DNA of 35,534 nucleotides. Origin: Clostridiales bacterium (lineage in GTDB: Bacteria; Bacillota; Dehalobacteriia; UBA4068). Each line of letters starts with the position of its first letter. The stretch's first letter is position 1. Shown one piece after another: positions 25,828 through 35,491 of this stretch. The position numbers were made by a program, and so were the translations under genes. The notes below the pieces were generated by a model. That model was not told the DNA's origin, ran no database searches, and saw only the letters and a program-made list of their open reading frames with translations. The DNA is taken from contig WRHF01000004.1 in the NCBI GenBank assembly GCA_009783415.1, positions 1-35,534 of the forward strand, read 5' to 3'.

Positions 25828-27123
25828 TTAAGCAAGCTTTTTCTGGGGGCAGATACTCAGGGCAAGCTCATGATAGTTGAACATTTGCTCGGTTTTCCCG
25901 GGTGATGCATATTCACCGGTCACTTGATAGACATGTTCATAGGCAAGTTCGTTAAATGTGAAGAACAAATCACTGACATCTTTGGCGAGCATGAGGGTCA
26001 CGGCACGGGCCTGATCACCCGCTTCCGAATACATATCCAAAAGGCTGCGGTTATTGATGGCAAGCTCATCTGTTAAGTATTTAGTCTTATAAGTCAGGCG
26101 TTCGAATTTCAGGTCGATAAACTCATTTTTACGGAAATTATATTCGATATCGGGAAAGATCATGGACCATTTCCTCTTGTTGGTTTTATGATTTCCCTGT
26201 TTGATAAGACTTTGAGCTATTGATAGTTTTTTTTGTAATAGCTGCCATTCGTCATCATTCAGAGCGGGCTTGCCGCTCACTTGACAGAGCATATTGAGTA
26301 TATTTCTGGAACAATCAGCAAAGGACTCCGAGCTGTCACGCTCAATGAAAGGTTGCAGTTTTTCTTGTTTGTCCGTTTTGGCAAGCAGGCAAATTTTGCA
26401 CTCACAGTAATCCGGTGCGCAATAGACATTTCCGTGTCCGATGGAGGGCAGATTACTGTAAAAGAGTTTTTCCGGCAATCCCATTTCCCTATGTACCGAA
26501 AGTTTTCCTAAAAGCTTATCTTGCAGCCATTTGTGAATTGTATGGTAAAAGTATTCTTTTTCTCTCTTGGGATAGCAGCGATCCATTTGGGCAATATATG
26601 CTTGGTTTTCCCAACCATGAAAACCGGAAAAGCCGCAATGCGAATAGGTATCCGCATATGTGTGTAATAACATGCCTAAAGCCATAAGCGAGGGTTTATT
26701 TTCAGGGCTGGCTTTATTCAGAGCTTTTTCCAGCAGGCGGTTAATGAGAAGGTTATGGTCTTGATTTGCCGTTACACAACGGTAAAGGCTGCGGTCGGGG
26801 TTTTCCGGTAATTCGGGAAAGGCAAGCGGCATAATGAAGTGGAAGGGCATGAGGGTGTGCAGCTGATAATTATGAGACGATGTATTTATAATATTAACTC
26901 CGGTAGCGCAGGGTGAAAATATCCATTTGTTTGTGTACAATTCTGTTGCCAAGCCATTTTTCAAGAAAAAATCCGGCGGTTTCCTGTCAATTACAAATGG
27001 TTTGTTCATGATATAGCAATCTATATAATTGGAAAAATAAGCGATCAATTGCGCAGCTTCGCTATCAAACCCGGCATAAGACGCCAATGTTTTTACGGTA
27101 TAATAATGATAAGTCGCTTGCAT
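25828..27123 (-). CDS. DUF6765-like protein, tandem paralog
   Basis: TYHYYTVKTLASYAGFDSEAAQLIAYFSNYID, LMALGMLLHTYADTYSHCGFSGFHGWEN; collinear with 24485-25801. Confidence 0.65.
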   Translation of the reverse strand: MQATYHYYTVKTLASYAGFDSEAAQLIAYFSNYIDCYIMNKPFVIDRKPPDFFLKNGLATELYTNKWIFSPCATGVNIINTSSHNYQLHTLMPFHFIMPLAFPELPENPDRSLYRCVTANQDHNLLINRLLEKALNKASPENKPSLMALGMLLHTYADTYSHCGFSGFHGWENQAYIAQMDRCYPKREKEYFYHTIHKWLQDKLLGKLSVHREMGLPEKLFYSNLPSIGHGNVYCAPDYCECKICLLAKTDKQEKLQPFIERDSSESFADCSRNILNMLCQVSGKPALNDDEWQLLQKKLSIAQSLIKQGNHKTNKRKWSMIFPDIEYNFRKNEFIDLKFERLTYKTKYLTDELAINNRSLLDMYSEAGDQARAVTLMLAKDVSDLFFTFNELAYEHVYQVTGEYASPGKTEQMFNYHELALSICPQKKLA

Positions 27124-27136
27124 TTGCTATCTCCTT

Positions 27137-27649
27137 CTATTCTTTTGTCAAGGTGAAAAAATAACCCATTTCAGCTACCCATTCCACATCGCAGAGACCA
27201 AGGATTTTATCATTACTGATCCTGGCAAAAACATCAATGATCGGTTTTTGGTCATATTGCATAATTGTTGTGTATTTACCGCGGTATTCCCGGAGATAGA
27301 GCCGGGCCCGCCCTTTTTTCGTATGTAAAAACGGGGAAACTATGCTAAACAGGGTCTTGATCAGGGGACGCGGCAGCAGCATAAAGGTCTCCAGCGGTAA
27401 TAAACCCGGATTACCGGAAAAGGTAGCCCCATTGTTCTTGCTAAACAGCAAAGGATCCACATCTTGGGGATTGCGGAAGAACTTGCCGAACCAGTCGGCT
27501 GCACTAAGCATTCCATCCATCGGATGCCCTGTCAGGATTTCTTCACCGCGCCAGATTCCCGATAATTCGCAGGGCAAAACCGGCGCCAAATCATCAAACC
27601 AGGCAAAAGCTTGCCCTTGAGTCATTTTTGTTAAAATAGAAATGATCAA
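27137..27649 (-). CDS. GXWXG / DUF4334-like protein
   Basis: ELSGIWRGEEILTGHPMDGMLSAADWFGKFF...DVDPLLF...AGmost-like strand pattern ARLYLREYRGKYTTIMQYDQKPIIDVFARI. Start codon uncertain (TTG 27649 or ATG 27625). Confidence 0.6.
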   Translation of the reverse strand: MIISILTKMTQGQAFAWFDDLAPVLPCELSGIWRGEEILTGHPMDGMLSAADWFGKFFRNPQDVDPLLFSKNNGATFSGNPGLLPLETFMLLPRPLIKTLFSIVSPFLHTKKGRARLYLREYRGKYTTIMQYDQKPIIDVFARISNDKILGLCDVEWVAEMGYFFTLTKE

Positions 27650-27917
27650 TCACCCTCCCCGATTATGCAAATGCTTCCAAATTATCTATAAATTAGAAAT
27701 TACTATCTCCTAAATTATACCATTATGGAGGTAATTGTCAATAATTTTCCTAATAGTTCTTTTGATCATATTCGAGCATATCCGCGCAATTACGATTATT
27801 TCTGTGGTATTTCCCCCTCTCTTTTCAACTTATGATATTGTCCTTATATTATTAATACCCCCGGAATGCCAAAAAGGATGCAAAAAGGGAAAATTTAACA
27901 AAAGTGATTAGAAAATT

Positions 27918-27942
27918 AATAGGGAGGCTTTGCCTCCCTATC
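27918..27942 (-). terminator. Terminator-like hairpin downstream of topA
   Basis: atagggaggc-ttt-gcctccctat; on the minus strand followed by taattttc. Confidence 0.6.
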
Positions 27943-27953
27943 TGTTGTTCCTC

Positions 27954-30110
27954 TTATTTTTTACTTGTGGTTTTCTTTGTTTTGGCGGTCGTCTTTTTCT
28001 CTTTGACTGCCTTGGGCTCTTTAGGAGTTCTAGTGGTACGCGGTTTGGCCGGGCCCTTGGCCGGGCAGTCTTTATTGGGGCAAACTTCCTGTTCTTCGCC
28101 ATTCTTCAGTTTGCGGACTGTCATTTGCCAGCCGCAGACCGGGCAAGGTTTTTCTATGGGCAAATCCCAAGCTACATAGGCGCAGCCCGGATAATGGTCA
28201 CAGCCATAAAAGATCCGCCCGGTTTTGGTCTTGCGCTGGACAATATTACCACCGCAGGCCAGGCATTTCACATTGGTGGGGATGAGAATGGCCTTGGTAT
28301 TGCGGCAATCCGGAAAGCCGCTGCAAGCCAAAAAGCGGCCATAGGCGCCCATGCGGTAAACCATGGGTTTGCCGCATTTCTCGCACGCTTCCCCGCTTTC
28401 TTCCGGAGCCACCACGATTTTTTCCATTTCTGCTTCGGCATGCTGCAAGGCCTCATAAAAGGGCGGATAGAAATCCTCCAGCACTTGGCGCCAGGGCAAA
28501 TCCCCCTCTTCCACCAGATCCAAGCGGCTTTCCATCCCGGCGGTAAAGCCTGTATCCAGGATGCTTTCAAAATACTCCATCAGCAGGCTCAGTACCACTT
28601 GGCCCAGCTCTGTGGGATAGAATTGCTTGGCCTCCCGCGCGACATAGTTGCGGTTGATTATAGTATCAATAGTAGGGGCATAGGTGCTGGGACGGCCTAC
28701 ACCTAGCTCTTCCAGGGCTTTTACCAAGGTGGCATCAGTATAGCGGGGAGGCGGCTGGGTAAAATGCTGCTTGGGATCCAGCTTGATCAAAGGCAGTATC
28801 TGCTCCGGCTGCAAAGGCGGTAAAAGACCGCTTTCCTCTTCTTCCTCTTTATCCTGGCCTTCGATATAAACCTGCATAAAACCGGCAAAGCGCACTACGG
28901 AACCACTGGCTTTAAAGAGGCAAACTCCGGCGCTGATATCCACGCTGACGGTGTCCATAATGGCCGGGCTCATTTGGCTGGCTACGAAGCGCTCCCAAAT
29001 CAGCTTATAGAGCTTGTACTGCAAAGGTGTGAGAAAAGGTTTTACTTCGCCGGGGGTACGCGCTACTGAGGAGGGGCGGATCGCTTCATGGGCTTCCTGG
29101 GTCCTGCCCCGGCTGGCATAAATATTGGGTTTAGGCGGAACATAATCCTTGCCGTATTTTTCCGTCACAAAAGCTCTGGCTTCTTCCTGGGCCTGGCCGG
29201 CAATACGTACGGAATCTGTCCGCATATAGGTAATAAGACCAACCACACCGCTGCCGACATTGATGCCTTCATAAAGCTGCTGGGCGGTTTGCATGGTTTT
29301 GCGGGTGACCATCCCCAAGCGGCGGCTGGCCTCCTGTTGCAGGGTGCTGGTGGTAAAGGGCGGGGCGGCGGAGCGCTTTTTCTCCTTTTGTTGGATGGAC
29401 TTGACCTGATAGCTTTTATCAGCTAAATAATCCAGCAGGTTTTGCATATCATCTTGAGAGCTCAGGCGGGGCTTTTTACCGGCTTGCTTGATCAGTTTGG
29501 CAATGACCGGGCCTTTGCCGCTGTCTAAATGAGCAGCCAGGGTCCAATATTCCTCGGAGATAAAATTTCTGATTTCTTCTTCCCGGTCACAAATCAGGCG
29601 TACTGCCACCGACTGCACCCGTCCGGCGGAAAGGCCTTTTTTTACTTTTTTCCAAAGCAAGGGGCTGATTTTATAACCCACCAGCCTGTCCAAAATACGG
29701 CGGGCCTGCTGGGCCTCCACCCGGTCCATATCAATGGGGCGGGGCGTCGAGGCGGCTCTTTTTACCGCTTCTGCCGTGATTTCATTGAATTCGATCCGGC
29801 ATTTTTCTTCCGTTACCCGCAAATGCTCCCGCAAATGCCAGGCAATAGCTTCGCCTTCCCGGTCCGGGTCGCTGGCAAGCAGGATCCGGTCGGCTTTTTT
29901 GGCCTCATCCTTGAGGGTTTTCAAGACATCACCCTTGCCCCGGATGGTTATATAGCGGGGCTCAAAATGATTTTCCACATCCACTCCCAAGGTACTCTTG
30001 GGCAAATCCCGGACATGACCAAAAGAAGACTTAACCGCATAATTACGCCCCAGCATCTTGCTAATGGTCTTGGCTTTGGTAGGGGACTCAACGATAACTA
30101 GAGTTTTCAT
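27954..30110 (-). CDS. topA: DNA topoisomerase I
   Basis: MKTLVIVESPTKAKTISKMLG, SFGHVRDLPKS, ASDPDREGEAIAWHL, GLITYMRTDSVRIA, three C-terminal Cys4 modules, Lys-rich tail. Confidence 0.98.
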   Translation of the reverse strand: MKTLVIVESPTKAKTISKMLGRNYAVKSSFGHVRDLPKSTLGVDVENHFEPRYITIRGKGDVLKTLKDEAKKADRILLASDPDREGEAIAWHLREHLRVTEEKCRIEFNEITAEAVKRAASTPRPIDMDRVEAQQARRILDRLVGYKISPLLWKKVKKGLSAGRVQSVAVRLICDREEEIRNFISEEYWTLAAHLDSGKGPVIAKLIKQAGKKPRLSSQDDMQNLLDYLADKSYQVKSIQQKEKKRSAAPPFTTSTLQQEASRRLGMVTRKTMQTAQQLYEGINVGSGVVGLITYMRTDSVRIAGQAQEEARAFVTEKYGKDYVPPKPNIYASRGRTQEAHEAIRPSSVARTPGEVKPFLTPLQYKLYKLIWERFVASQMSPAIMDTVSVDISAGVCLFKASGSVVRFAGFMQVYIEGQDKEEEEESGLLPPLQPEQILPLIKLDPKQHFTQPPPRYTDATLVKALEELGVGRPSTYAPTIDTIINRNYVAREAKQFYPTELGQVVLSLLMEYFESILDTGFTAGMESRLDLVEEGDLPWRQVLEDFYPPFYEALQHAEAEMEKIVVAPEESGEACEKCGKPMVYRMGAYGRFLACSGFPDCRNTKAILIPTNVKCLACGGNIVQRKTKTGRIFYGCDHYPGCAYVAWDLPIEKPCPVCGWQMTVRKLKNGEEQEVCPNKDCPAKGPAKPRTTRTPKEPKAVKEKKTTAKTKKTTSKK

Positions 30111-30148
30111 TTAACTTGTGCGTACCTCCATGTCTTGAATTACCTGCT

Positions 30149-31228
30149 TTATTTGAATGCTTTTATATAATATTTTCCTGGCAGCTGCTCAATTATGCCT
30201 TTGATTTCTAAAATAGTGAGCTGGGCTGCTAAACGGGCCGGTTGCCAGCCCAGGTCCAAGGCCAGGGCGTCAAAATGGCGGGGCTCGGCGCCGGGGCCCA
30301 GGGTCTTGATGATCTGTTCTTCCTCCGGTTCCAAAACCAGCTGTTGCTGGCGGGGAACTGATGCCCGCCGTTTGATATAATAGCCCCAAACATCTTCGGC
30401 TTTGGTGACTACTCTCGCTCCTTCGGCAACCATGGCATTGGTGCCTTCCGAGAGGGCACTGGTGATGGGCCCCGGTACTGCAAAAATATCTCTTCCCTGT
30501 TCGGCGGCGCAATCCACCGTCAATTTTGTGCCGCTTTTCAATCCGGCTTCAATCACAATAACCCCCTGGCTCAATCCGCTGATGATCCGGTTCCGGGCCG
30601 GAAAATTGCCTGCCAAAGGCCCCATACCCAAAGGCAGCTCGCTGATGACCGCGCCGTTAAAGCAAATCTCCTGATAAAGAGAGCGGTGTTCCGGGGGATA
30701 GATCACATCTATACCGCTGCCCAAAACGGCCAGGGTCTTGCTGCCCGCGTCTATGGCTGCCTGATGACAAATACCGTCTATACCCCGGGCCAGGCCGCTG
30801 ACTATCCAAATCCCCTGAGCGGCGATTTCCCCCGCCAGCTGCTTGGCCACCTGCCGCCCATAAGGAGTAGCCCGGCGGGAGCCGACCATAGCCAGGCAGA
30901 TATCTGCCGGATCAGGCAGCTGCCCCAGGTAAAAAAGGAGCAGAGGCGGCTGATAAATATCGTGCAGCAAAGGTGGATAAGCAGGGTCGTCCCAGGTAAT
31001 AAGTTTGGCCCGGGATTTTTGAAATTGCTCATAAACCGCTTCCGGATCAATACTCCGGCTGGCGGCAGCTAGGGCCAGAGCAGTTTCCCGAGGCAGACCG
31101 GGAATATCAGCCCAAGTTGGAATATTATCCCAGGCAGTTTGATAGTCATGATTAAAATAAGCGATGATCTGTCTTAAACGAACATTACCCATACCACGAA
31201 TGTGGTGCAGGGCTAGGAGGTGTTTCAT
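30149..31228 (-). CDS. dprA: DNA-processing protein DprA
   Basis: MVGSRRATPYGRQVAKQLAGEIAAQGIWIVSGLARGIDGICHQAAIDAGSKTLAVLGSGIDVIYPPEH, IVIEAGLKSGTKLTVDCAAEQGRDIFAVPG; next to topA. Confidence 0.98.
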   Translation of the reverse strand: MKHLLALHHIRGMGNVRLRQIIAYFNHDYQTAWDNIPTWADIPGLPRETALALAAASRSIDPEAVYEQFQKSRAKLITWDDPAYPPLLHDIYQPPLLLFYLGQLPDPADICLAMVGSRRATPYGRQVAKQLAGEIAAQGIWIVSGLARGIDGICHQAAIDAGSKTLAVLGSGIDVIYPPEHRSLYQEICFNGAVISELPLGMGPLAGNFPARNRIISGLSQGVIVIEAGLKSGTKLTVDCAAEQGRDIFAVPGPITSALSEGTNAMVAEGARVVTKAEDVWGYYIKRRASVPRQQQLVLEPEEEQIIKTLGPGAEPRHFDALALDLGWQPARLAAQLTILEIKGIIEQLPGKYYIKAFK

Positions 31229-31304
31229 GGGTTTAGATACCTTTCGTTTGTTAGCTTAGTTGTAAGAAAGTAGAGAGCAGGTAATAAGTGATAGGAATTA
31301 CATA

Positions 31305-32477
31305 TTACTTGCTTTTAGCTCCTTTTAGTCCACCTTTGCTGAGGATATTCGAAGCATAGGTATAGACCAGGCGTTGTTTTTCCCTTTGCCTTCTTAGGGC
31401 CAGATGGATCAATTCATCTGTTAGTTGGCTGAAATCTTTTCCTGCAGGCTGCCAAAGATAAAAGGCCAGGGAGCCTGGTATAGTATTGATTTCATTGATA
31501 TATATTTTCCCTTCATCTGCTTGCACCAAAAAGTCGATGCGGCTCACTCCGTGGCCGTCCAGGGCGATAAAAGCCTTTTTGGCCAGATCAAGAATTAGCT
31601 GTTGCTGCTCCTGGGGCAGATCCGCCGGGATGCGCCTAGATAGGCTGCTCATGCCCTTGCCCCCGCCCTCTAAATATTTATCGGCAAAAGAGAGAATTCC
31701 TTCTCCCGCTGCCGGTTCCTCGCAGACGGACACTTCCAGGCTTTCCGGGCAGCCTAAAACCGAGCAGTTGATTTCCCGCAGGGGGGTAATAGCTTGTTCC
31801 ACCAGGATCCGCCCGGAAAAGGTGGCAGCCAGATCAATGGCGCAAGTCAGCTGGGTATCGTTTTGGGCCCGGCCGATACCAATGGAAGAGCCCAAATTGG
31901 CAGGCTTTATCACCAGGGGGTAAGTCAGCTTTTCCTCAATTTCTCTAAGAACGGCTTCCTTTTCATTTTTCCAGCGCCAGCCATAAAACCAAGTATAATC
32001 CGGTGTAGGCAGGCCCGCCTCTTTCAGGCAGGCTTTCATCATAATTTTATCCATGCCGGCGGCAGCTCCCAAAACCCCCGGTCCCACATAGGGCAGTCCG
32101 CTCAATTCCAGCAATCCCTGGAGGCAGCCATCTTCGCCATTGGTGCCGTGGATCACCGGAAATGCCACATCAATAGCCTGATATTCCATTTTTTGGAAAA
32201 TACCCTTTTTGGGCAGGAAAATGATTTGCCCCTGATCGTGAGTAGGAGAGAATATCACTTGACGGCAATTGTCCAAAAGGGTATCCAGATTGCGATAATT
32301 GGCCAAATCCAGCAAATCATCCCCGGTATACCAACGCCCCTGTTTTGAAATATAAAGAGGCAGGGGCTGATATTTGTCTTTATCCAGGGCATGAAGGGTC
32401 TGAAGGGCAGAAATAATAGAAACCTCATGCTCCACACTACGACCACCGTATATTATGGCTACCGTTATCTTTTCCAT
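31305..32477 (-). CDS. ddl: D-alanine--D-alanine ligase
   Basis: IIYGGRSVEHEVSIISA, VIHGTNGEDGCLQGLLELSGLPYVGPGVLGAAAGMDK, YINEINTIPGSLAFYLW. Confidence 0.97.
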   Translation of the reverse strand: MEKITVAIIYGGRSVEHEVSIISALQTLHALDKDKYQPLPLYISKQGRWYTGDDLLDLANYRNLDTLLDNCRQVIFSPTHDQGQIIFLPKKGIFQKMEYQAIDVAFPVIHGTNGEDGCLQGLLELSGLPYVGPGVLGAAAGMDKIMMKACLKEAGLPTPDYTWFYGWRWKNEKEAVLREIEEKLTYPLVIKPANLGSSIGIGRAQNDTQLTCAIDLAATFSGRILVEQAITPLREINCSVLGCPESLEVSVCEEPAAGEGILSFADKYLEGGGKGMSSLSRRIPADLPQEQQQLILDLAKKAFIALDGHGVSRIDFLVQADEGKIYINEINTIPGSLAFYLWQPAGKDFSQLTDELIHLALRRQREKQRLVYTYASNILSKGGLKGAKSK

Positions 32478-32544
32478 GTTTAGCTAACCTCCGTTTTGTT
32501 GCTAGACTGTTCCTTTTCATCTTTCATGCACAACTGAACTCGAC

Positions 32545-34122
32545 TTACTCACTATAGGTGTCCGGCAAATCGTTCTCAAACAACACCACGTCACCTGCTT
32601 CGGCCCAAAGGCCCAGTTGTTTTTGGGCTTCTGTCAGGCTGGGTACGGTCGTCCAGCGTTCCGGGGGGAAATTGGCGTCTTCCAGGCCCTTTTTTAGGGG
32701 TTCGATCCGCTTTTTGCCTACCAGGATGATATAATCGCAAACCAGGGCTGCGCTTTGGCTGAATTCCCGGTTCAGCTGATCTTCTTTGGCCCCCAGCTCG
32801 ATCATGCCGGGAGTGATCAGGATCTTCCGGCCGCTTTCAAAGGAGGCCAGCACCTCCAGGGCGATTTGGGCTCCCAGAGGATTGGAATTGAAGGCATCGT
32901 CGATGATGGTTATATCAGCTGTCCCTTGGCGCAATTGCAGCCGGTGTTCAATGGGGGGCAGGGTTTTTACTGCCCTGGCAGCCTCTTCCAGGGATACCCC
33001 CAGCTGATGGGCGGCGGCGGCGGCGCCCAGGATATTATAGACATTGTGGCGGCCCAATAGCTTGGTTTGAAAAGAAACCTTTACCTGATCCGGGCCGTGG
33101 ATAAGAAAAGAGCAGCCCTTTGCTCCATAGTTGATTTCCCCGGCCCAATAATCCAGTTCCGGGCTGAGGCCATAGCGGACGACCGGGCAAGGACTGTTTT
33201 TGGCCTGAGCCGCGATCAAAGGGTCGTCGCAATTGAGTATCGCAAGACCTTTTGGAGGTAAAGATTGGATCAGCTCGAATTTTGTAGCTGCAATATTTTC
33301 AATATTGCCAAAAGTTTCCAAATGCTGCTCGCCCAAGGCAGTAATGATCCCCAAACGGGGCTTTGTCAGGCGGCACAGTTCGGCAATATCCCCCCGCTGT
33401 TTAGCCCCCATTTCCGCCACAAACATTTCATGCGTGGGGCGCAGCTGCTCCCGAATGACGCGGGTAAGTCCCATGGGAGTATTGAAGCTGGAAGGAGTGA
33501 CCAGTGTGGTATATTTTTCGCTTAAAATCTCCCCCAGGATCATTTTGACGCTGGTTTTGCCAAAGCTGCCGGTAATGCCGATAGTGGTCAATCGCGAAAG
33601 GGCTGCCAACTTGGTTTGAGCCTGGCGGAAATAGCGGCGGTTGATAGCGGATTCCAGGGGATAGATAAAAAGGACGCCCAGTAATACCGGGATAAGAGGC
33701 AGATAGGTAAGAATAAGCAAAACCCCAACGCCAATAAATAAATGCGGTGGAGATAAAAGCAGCCAGGTGATCATTGATCCCAAAAGAAACAGGGCTGCGG
33801 TACAAAGCCGTTTGGCCCGGGCCGTCCAGACCAAGGGCTTTTTCTGCCGGGGACGCCGATAGAGCAAGCAAAGGGTAAGATAGGAAGCAGCCAAAAACCC
33901 CCTGGCAAAGACGCTCTCTCCCCCCGCCGCCACAGCAAAAAGCGGCAAAAGAGGCAACCACTCCCACCAGGAAAAACGCAAGCTTTGCCGGGGAAAATAC
34001 CAACGCAAATAACGCCGGGGCCGATAGGAGTTCTGCTGCATCATATGCAAAAAATAAAGACTCTTTCGCACCAGATAAGCGGCAAAAAACAGCAGGGAGA
34101 GTATATAGAACAGTTTCAGCAT
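32545..34122 (-). CDS. murF: Membrane-anchored Mur ligase, MurF-like
   Basis: Mur ligase ATP site GITGSFGKTSVKMIL, VAEMGAKQRGDIAELCRLTKPRLGIITALGEQHLETFG, IIDDAFNSNPLGAQIALEVL; multiple N-terminal TM helices; adjacent ddl. Confidence 0.82.
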   Translation of the reverse strand: MLKLFYILSLLFFAAYLVRKSLYFLHMMQQNSYRPRRYLRWYFPRQSLRFSWWEWLPLLPLFAVAAGGESVFARGFLAASYLTLCLLYRRPRQKKPLVWTARAKRLCTAALFLLGSMITWLLLSPPHLFIGVGVLLILTYLPLIPVLLGVLFIYPLESAINRRYFRQAQTKLAALSRLTTIGITGSFGKTSVKMILGEILSEKYTTLVTPSSFNTPMGLTRVIREQLRPTHEMFVAEMGAKQRGDIAELCRLTKPRLGIITALGEQHLETFGNIENIAATKFELIQSLPPKGLAILNCDDPLIAAQAKNSPCPVVRYGLSPELDYWAGEINYGAKGCSFLIHGPDQVKVSFQTKLLGRHNVYNILGAAAAAHQLGVSLEEAARAVKTLPPIEHRLQLRQGTADITIIDDAFNSNPLGAQIALEVLASFESGRKILITPGMIELGAKEDQLNREFSQSAALVCDYIILVGKKRIEPLKKGLEDANFPPERWTTVPSLTEAQKQLGLWAEAGDVVLFENDLPDTYSE

Positions 34123-34144
34123 GTAGTTAATCCTTTCGGTTTTG

Positions 34145-34200
34145 TAATAGGTAATAGGTAATAAGTTATAGGTGTTGTAGTTTCGCTTTGCGAAACGTTT
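34145..34200 (-). repeat. Hairpin + ggtaata reiteration element upstream of murF
   Basis: taataggtaataggtaataagttataggtgttgtagtttcgctttgcgaaac; hairpin GTTTCGC-TTT-GCGAAAC. Confidence 0.7.
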
Positions 34201-34369
34201 TATTTAAGATAAAACCTTCCTGAAATATTACCTAGGGGGTATCGACTTTATGCCCATTGCTATGATGGGTGCAAACTCGTCTTCCTATTAATTCGCTAGT
34301 TAGCATGGATTATGAGTTAAAACCCGAAATGAATAATGCTCGTGGGGGTGCTAAGTCGACACCTCCCTA

Positions 34370-35152
34370 TTACCTATTACTTATTACCTGCTTTTCTGGT
34401 GCTAGGAAGCTTTCGCAGATCAGGAGGAATTCCGGGAGCTTATCCAGGTAGGCGTAGTGGCCTGCTCCTTCCAGGATCACCAGGCCGCTGTCGGGGATCA
34501 GTTTTTCCATCAGTTGGCCGTCCGGCGGGGGGGTTGCTGTGTCCAGTTCGCCCCAAACTAAAAGGGTCGGTACAGTAATGCGGGGCAGATGGCGGCGCAG
34601 ATCCTCATTGACCACCTTGACAAAAGTGGTTCTCATTACCCCGCTTGCCTGTTGATAATCGCTGGAAGCATTGGCTTTTTCCCAGCGGGCCAGCGCTTTT
34701 GTTTTGAAACGGGAAAGGCCGGGCAGGCCCAGTACTCTCTTGGCCAGCTTATAGCTATAGACCCGGGCATAATAATCCGGGCCCCGTTTGGGAGGGATCC
34801 CGGCGCTGCCCACCAGAATCAGCTTTTGGGCCAATCCTCTGATCCCCAAAATAGCAGCCAGCTTGCCGCCAAAAGAATGACCCAGGATAATTGGTTTTTC
34901 GATTGCTTTAGCAGCCAGAAATTTTTCCAGCAGGTCGGCATAATCATCCGAACCCCAAGGCGCAGGAGGCGGGGCGCTGGCCCCAAAACCGGGTAAATCC
35001 AGGCAAAAGAGCTGAAAACCTTGGGCCAGGGCTTGTTGCACCGGGCCCAGGCTGGCCAAATTAGCTCCCCAGCCATGAAGCAGCAGCACCGGGTGCCCCG
35101 ACCCTGCCTCTTGATAATTGATTTTGATACCGTCCAGGGTTATTTCCATCAA
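34370..35152 (-). CDS. Alpha/beta hydrolase
   Basis: HPVLLLHGWGAN, ILGHSFGGKLAAILG, TLLVWGELDTATPP, EGAGHYAYLDKLPEF. Confidence 0.93.
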   Translation of the reverse strand: MMEITLDGIKINYQEAGSGHPVLLLHGWGANLASLGPVQQALAQGFQLFCLDLPGFGASAPPPAPWGSDDYADLLEKFLAAKAIEKPIILGHSFGGKLAAILGIRGLAQKLILVGSAGIPPKRGPDYYARVYSYKLAKRVLGLPGLSRFKTKALARWEKANASSDYQQASGVMRTTFVKVVNEDLRRHLPRITVPTLLVWGELDTATPPPDGQLMEKLIPDSGLVILEGAGHYAYLDKLPEFLLICESFLAPEKQVISNR

Positions 35153-35491
35153 AAACCTCTCGTTTATCGTGCGCTCTGGTTATAATTACGCGGCTTTGAG
35201 CCTAAAAATTCTTAAACGCTCTAAAGTTTATTCTCTATCTGATATCTTCTTCCTTCAATTTAAAGAATTAATGTAGGAAATAATTTCCCCCGAGCATTGT
35301 CTTCCCTCATTATTATATGGAATTTTGCCGATCTGTCAATTGTTACTGCTGAATTTTTAGCAATAGGGGATATGAAGATCATATTGGTTTATATCTGTTA
35401 AGTATTTCTTGACAAGTAGGAAAATTTATGATAATCTAAACTCATAATTTAAATATGCATAATTTATTGTTAATGAGGAATGGTCATTGCT

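Noticed and set aside
27930-28706. 258-aa + strand ORF (and other + ORFs over topA, e.g. 29529-30101)
   Set aside because: Antisense shadow of topA; no RBS support or recognisable domain.
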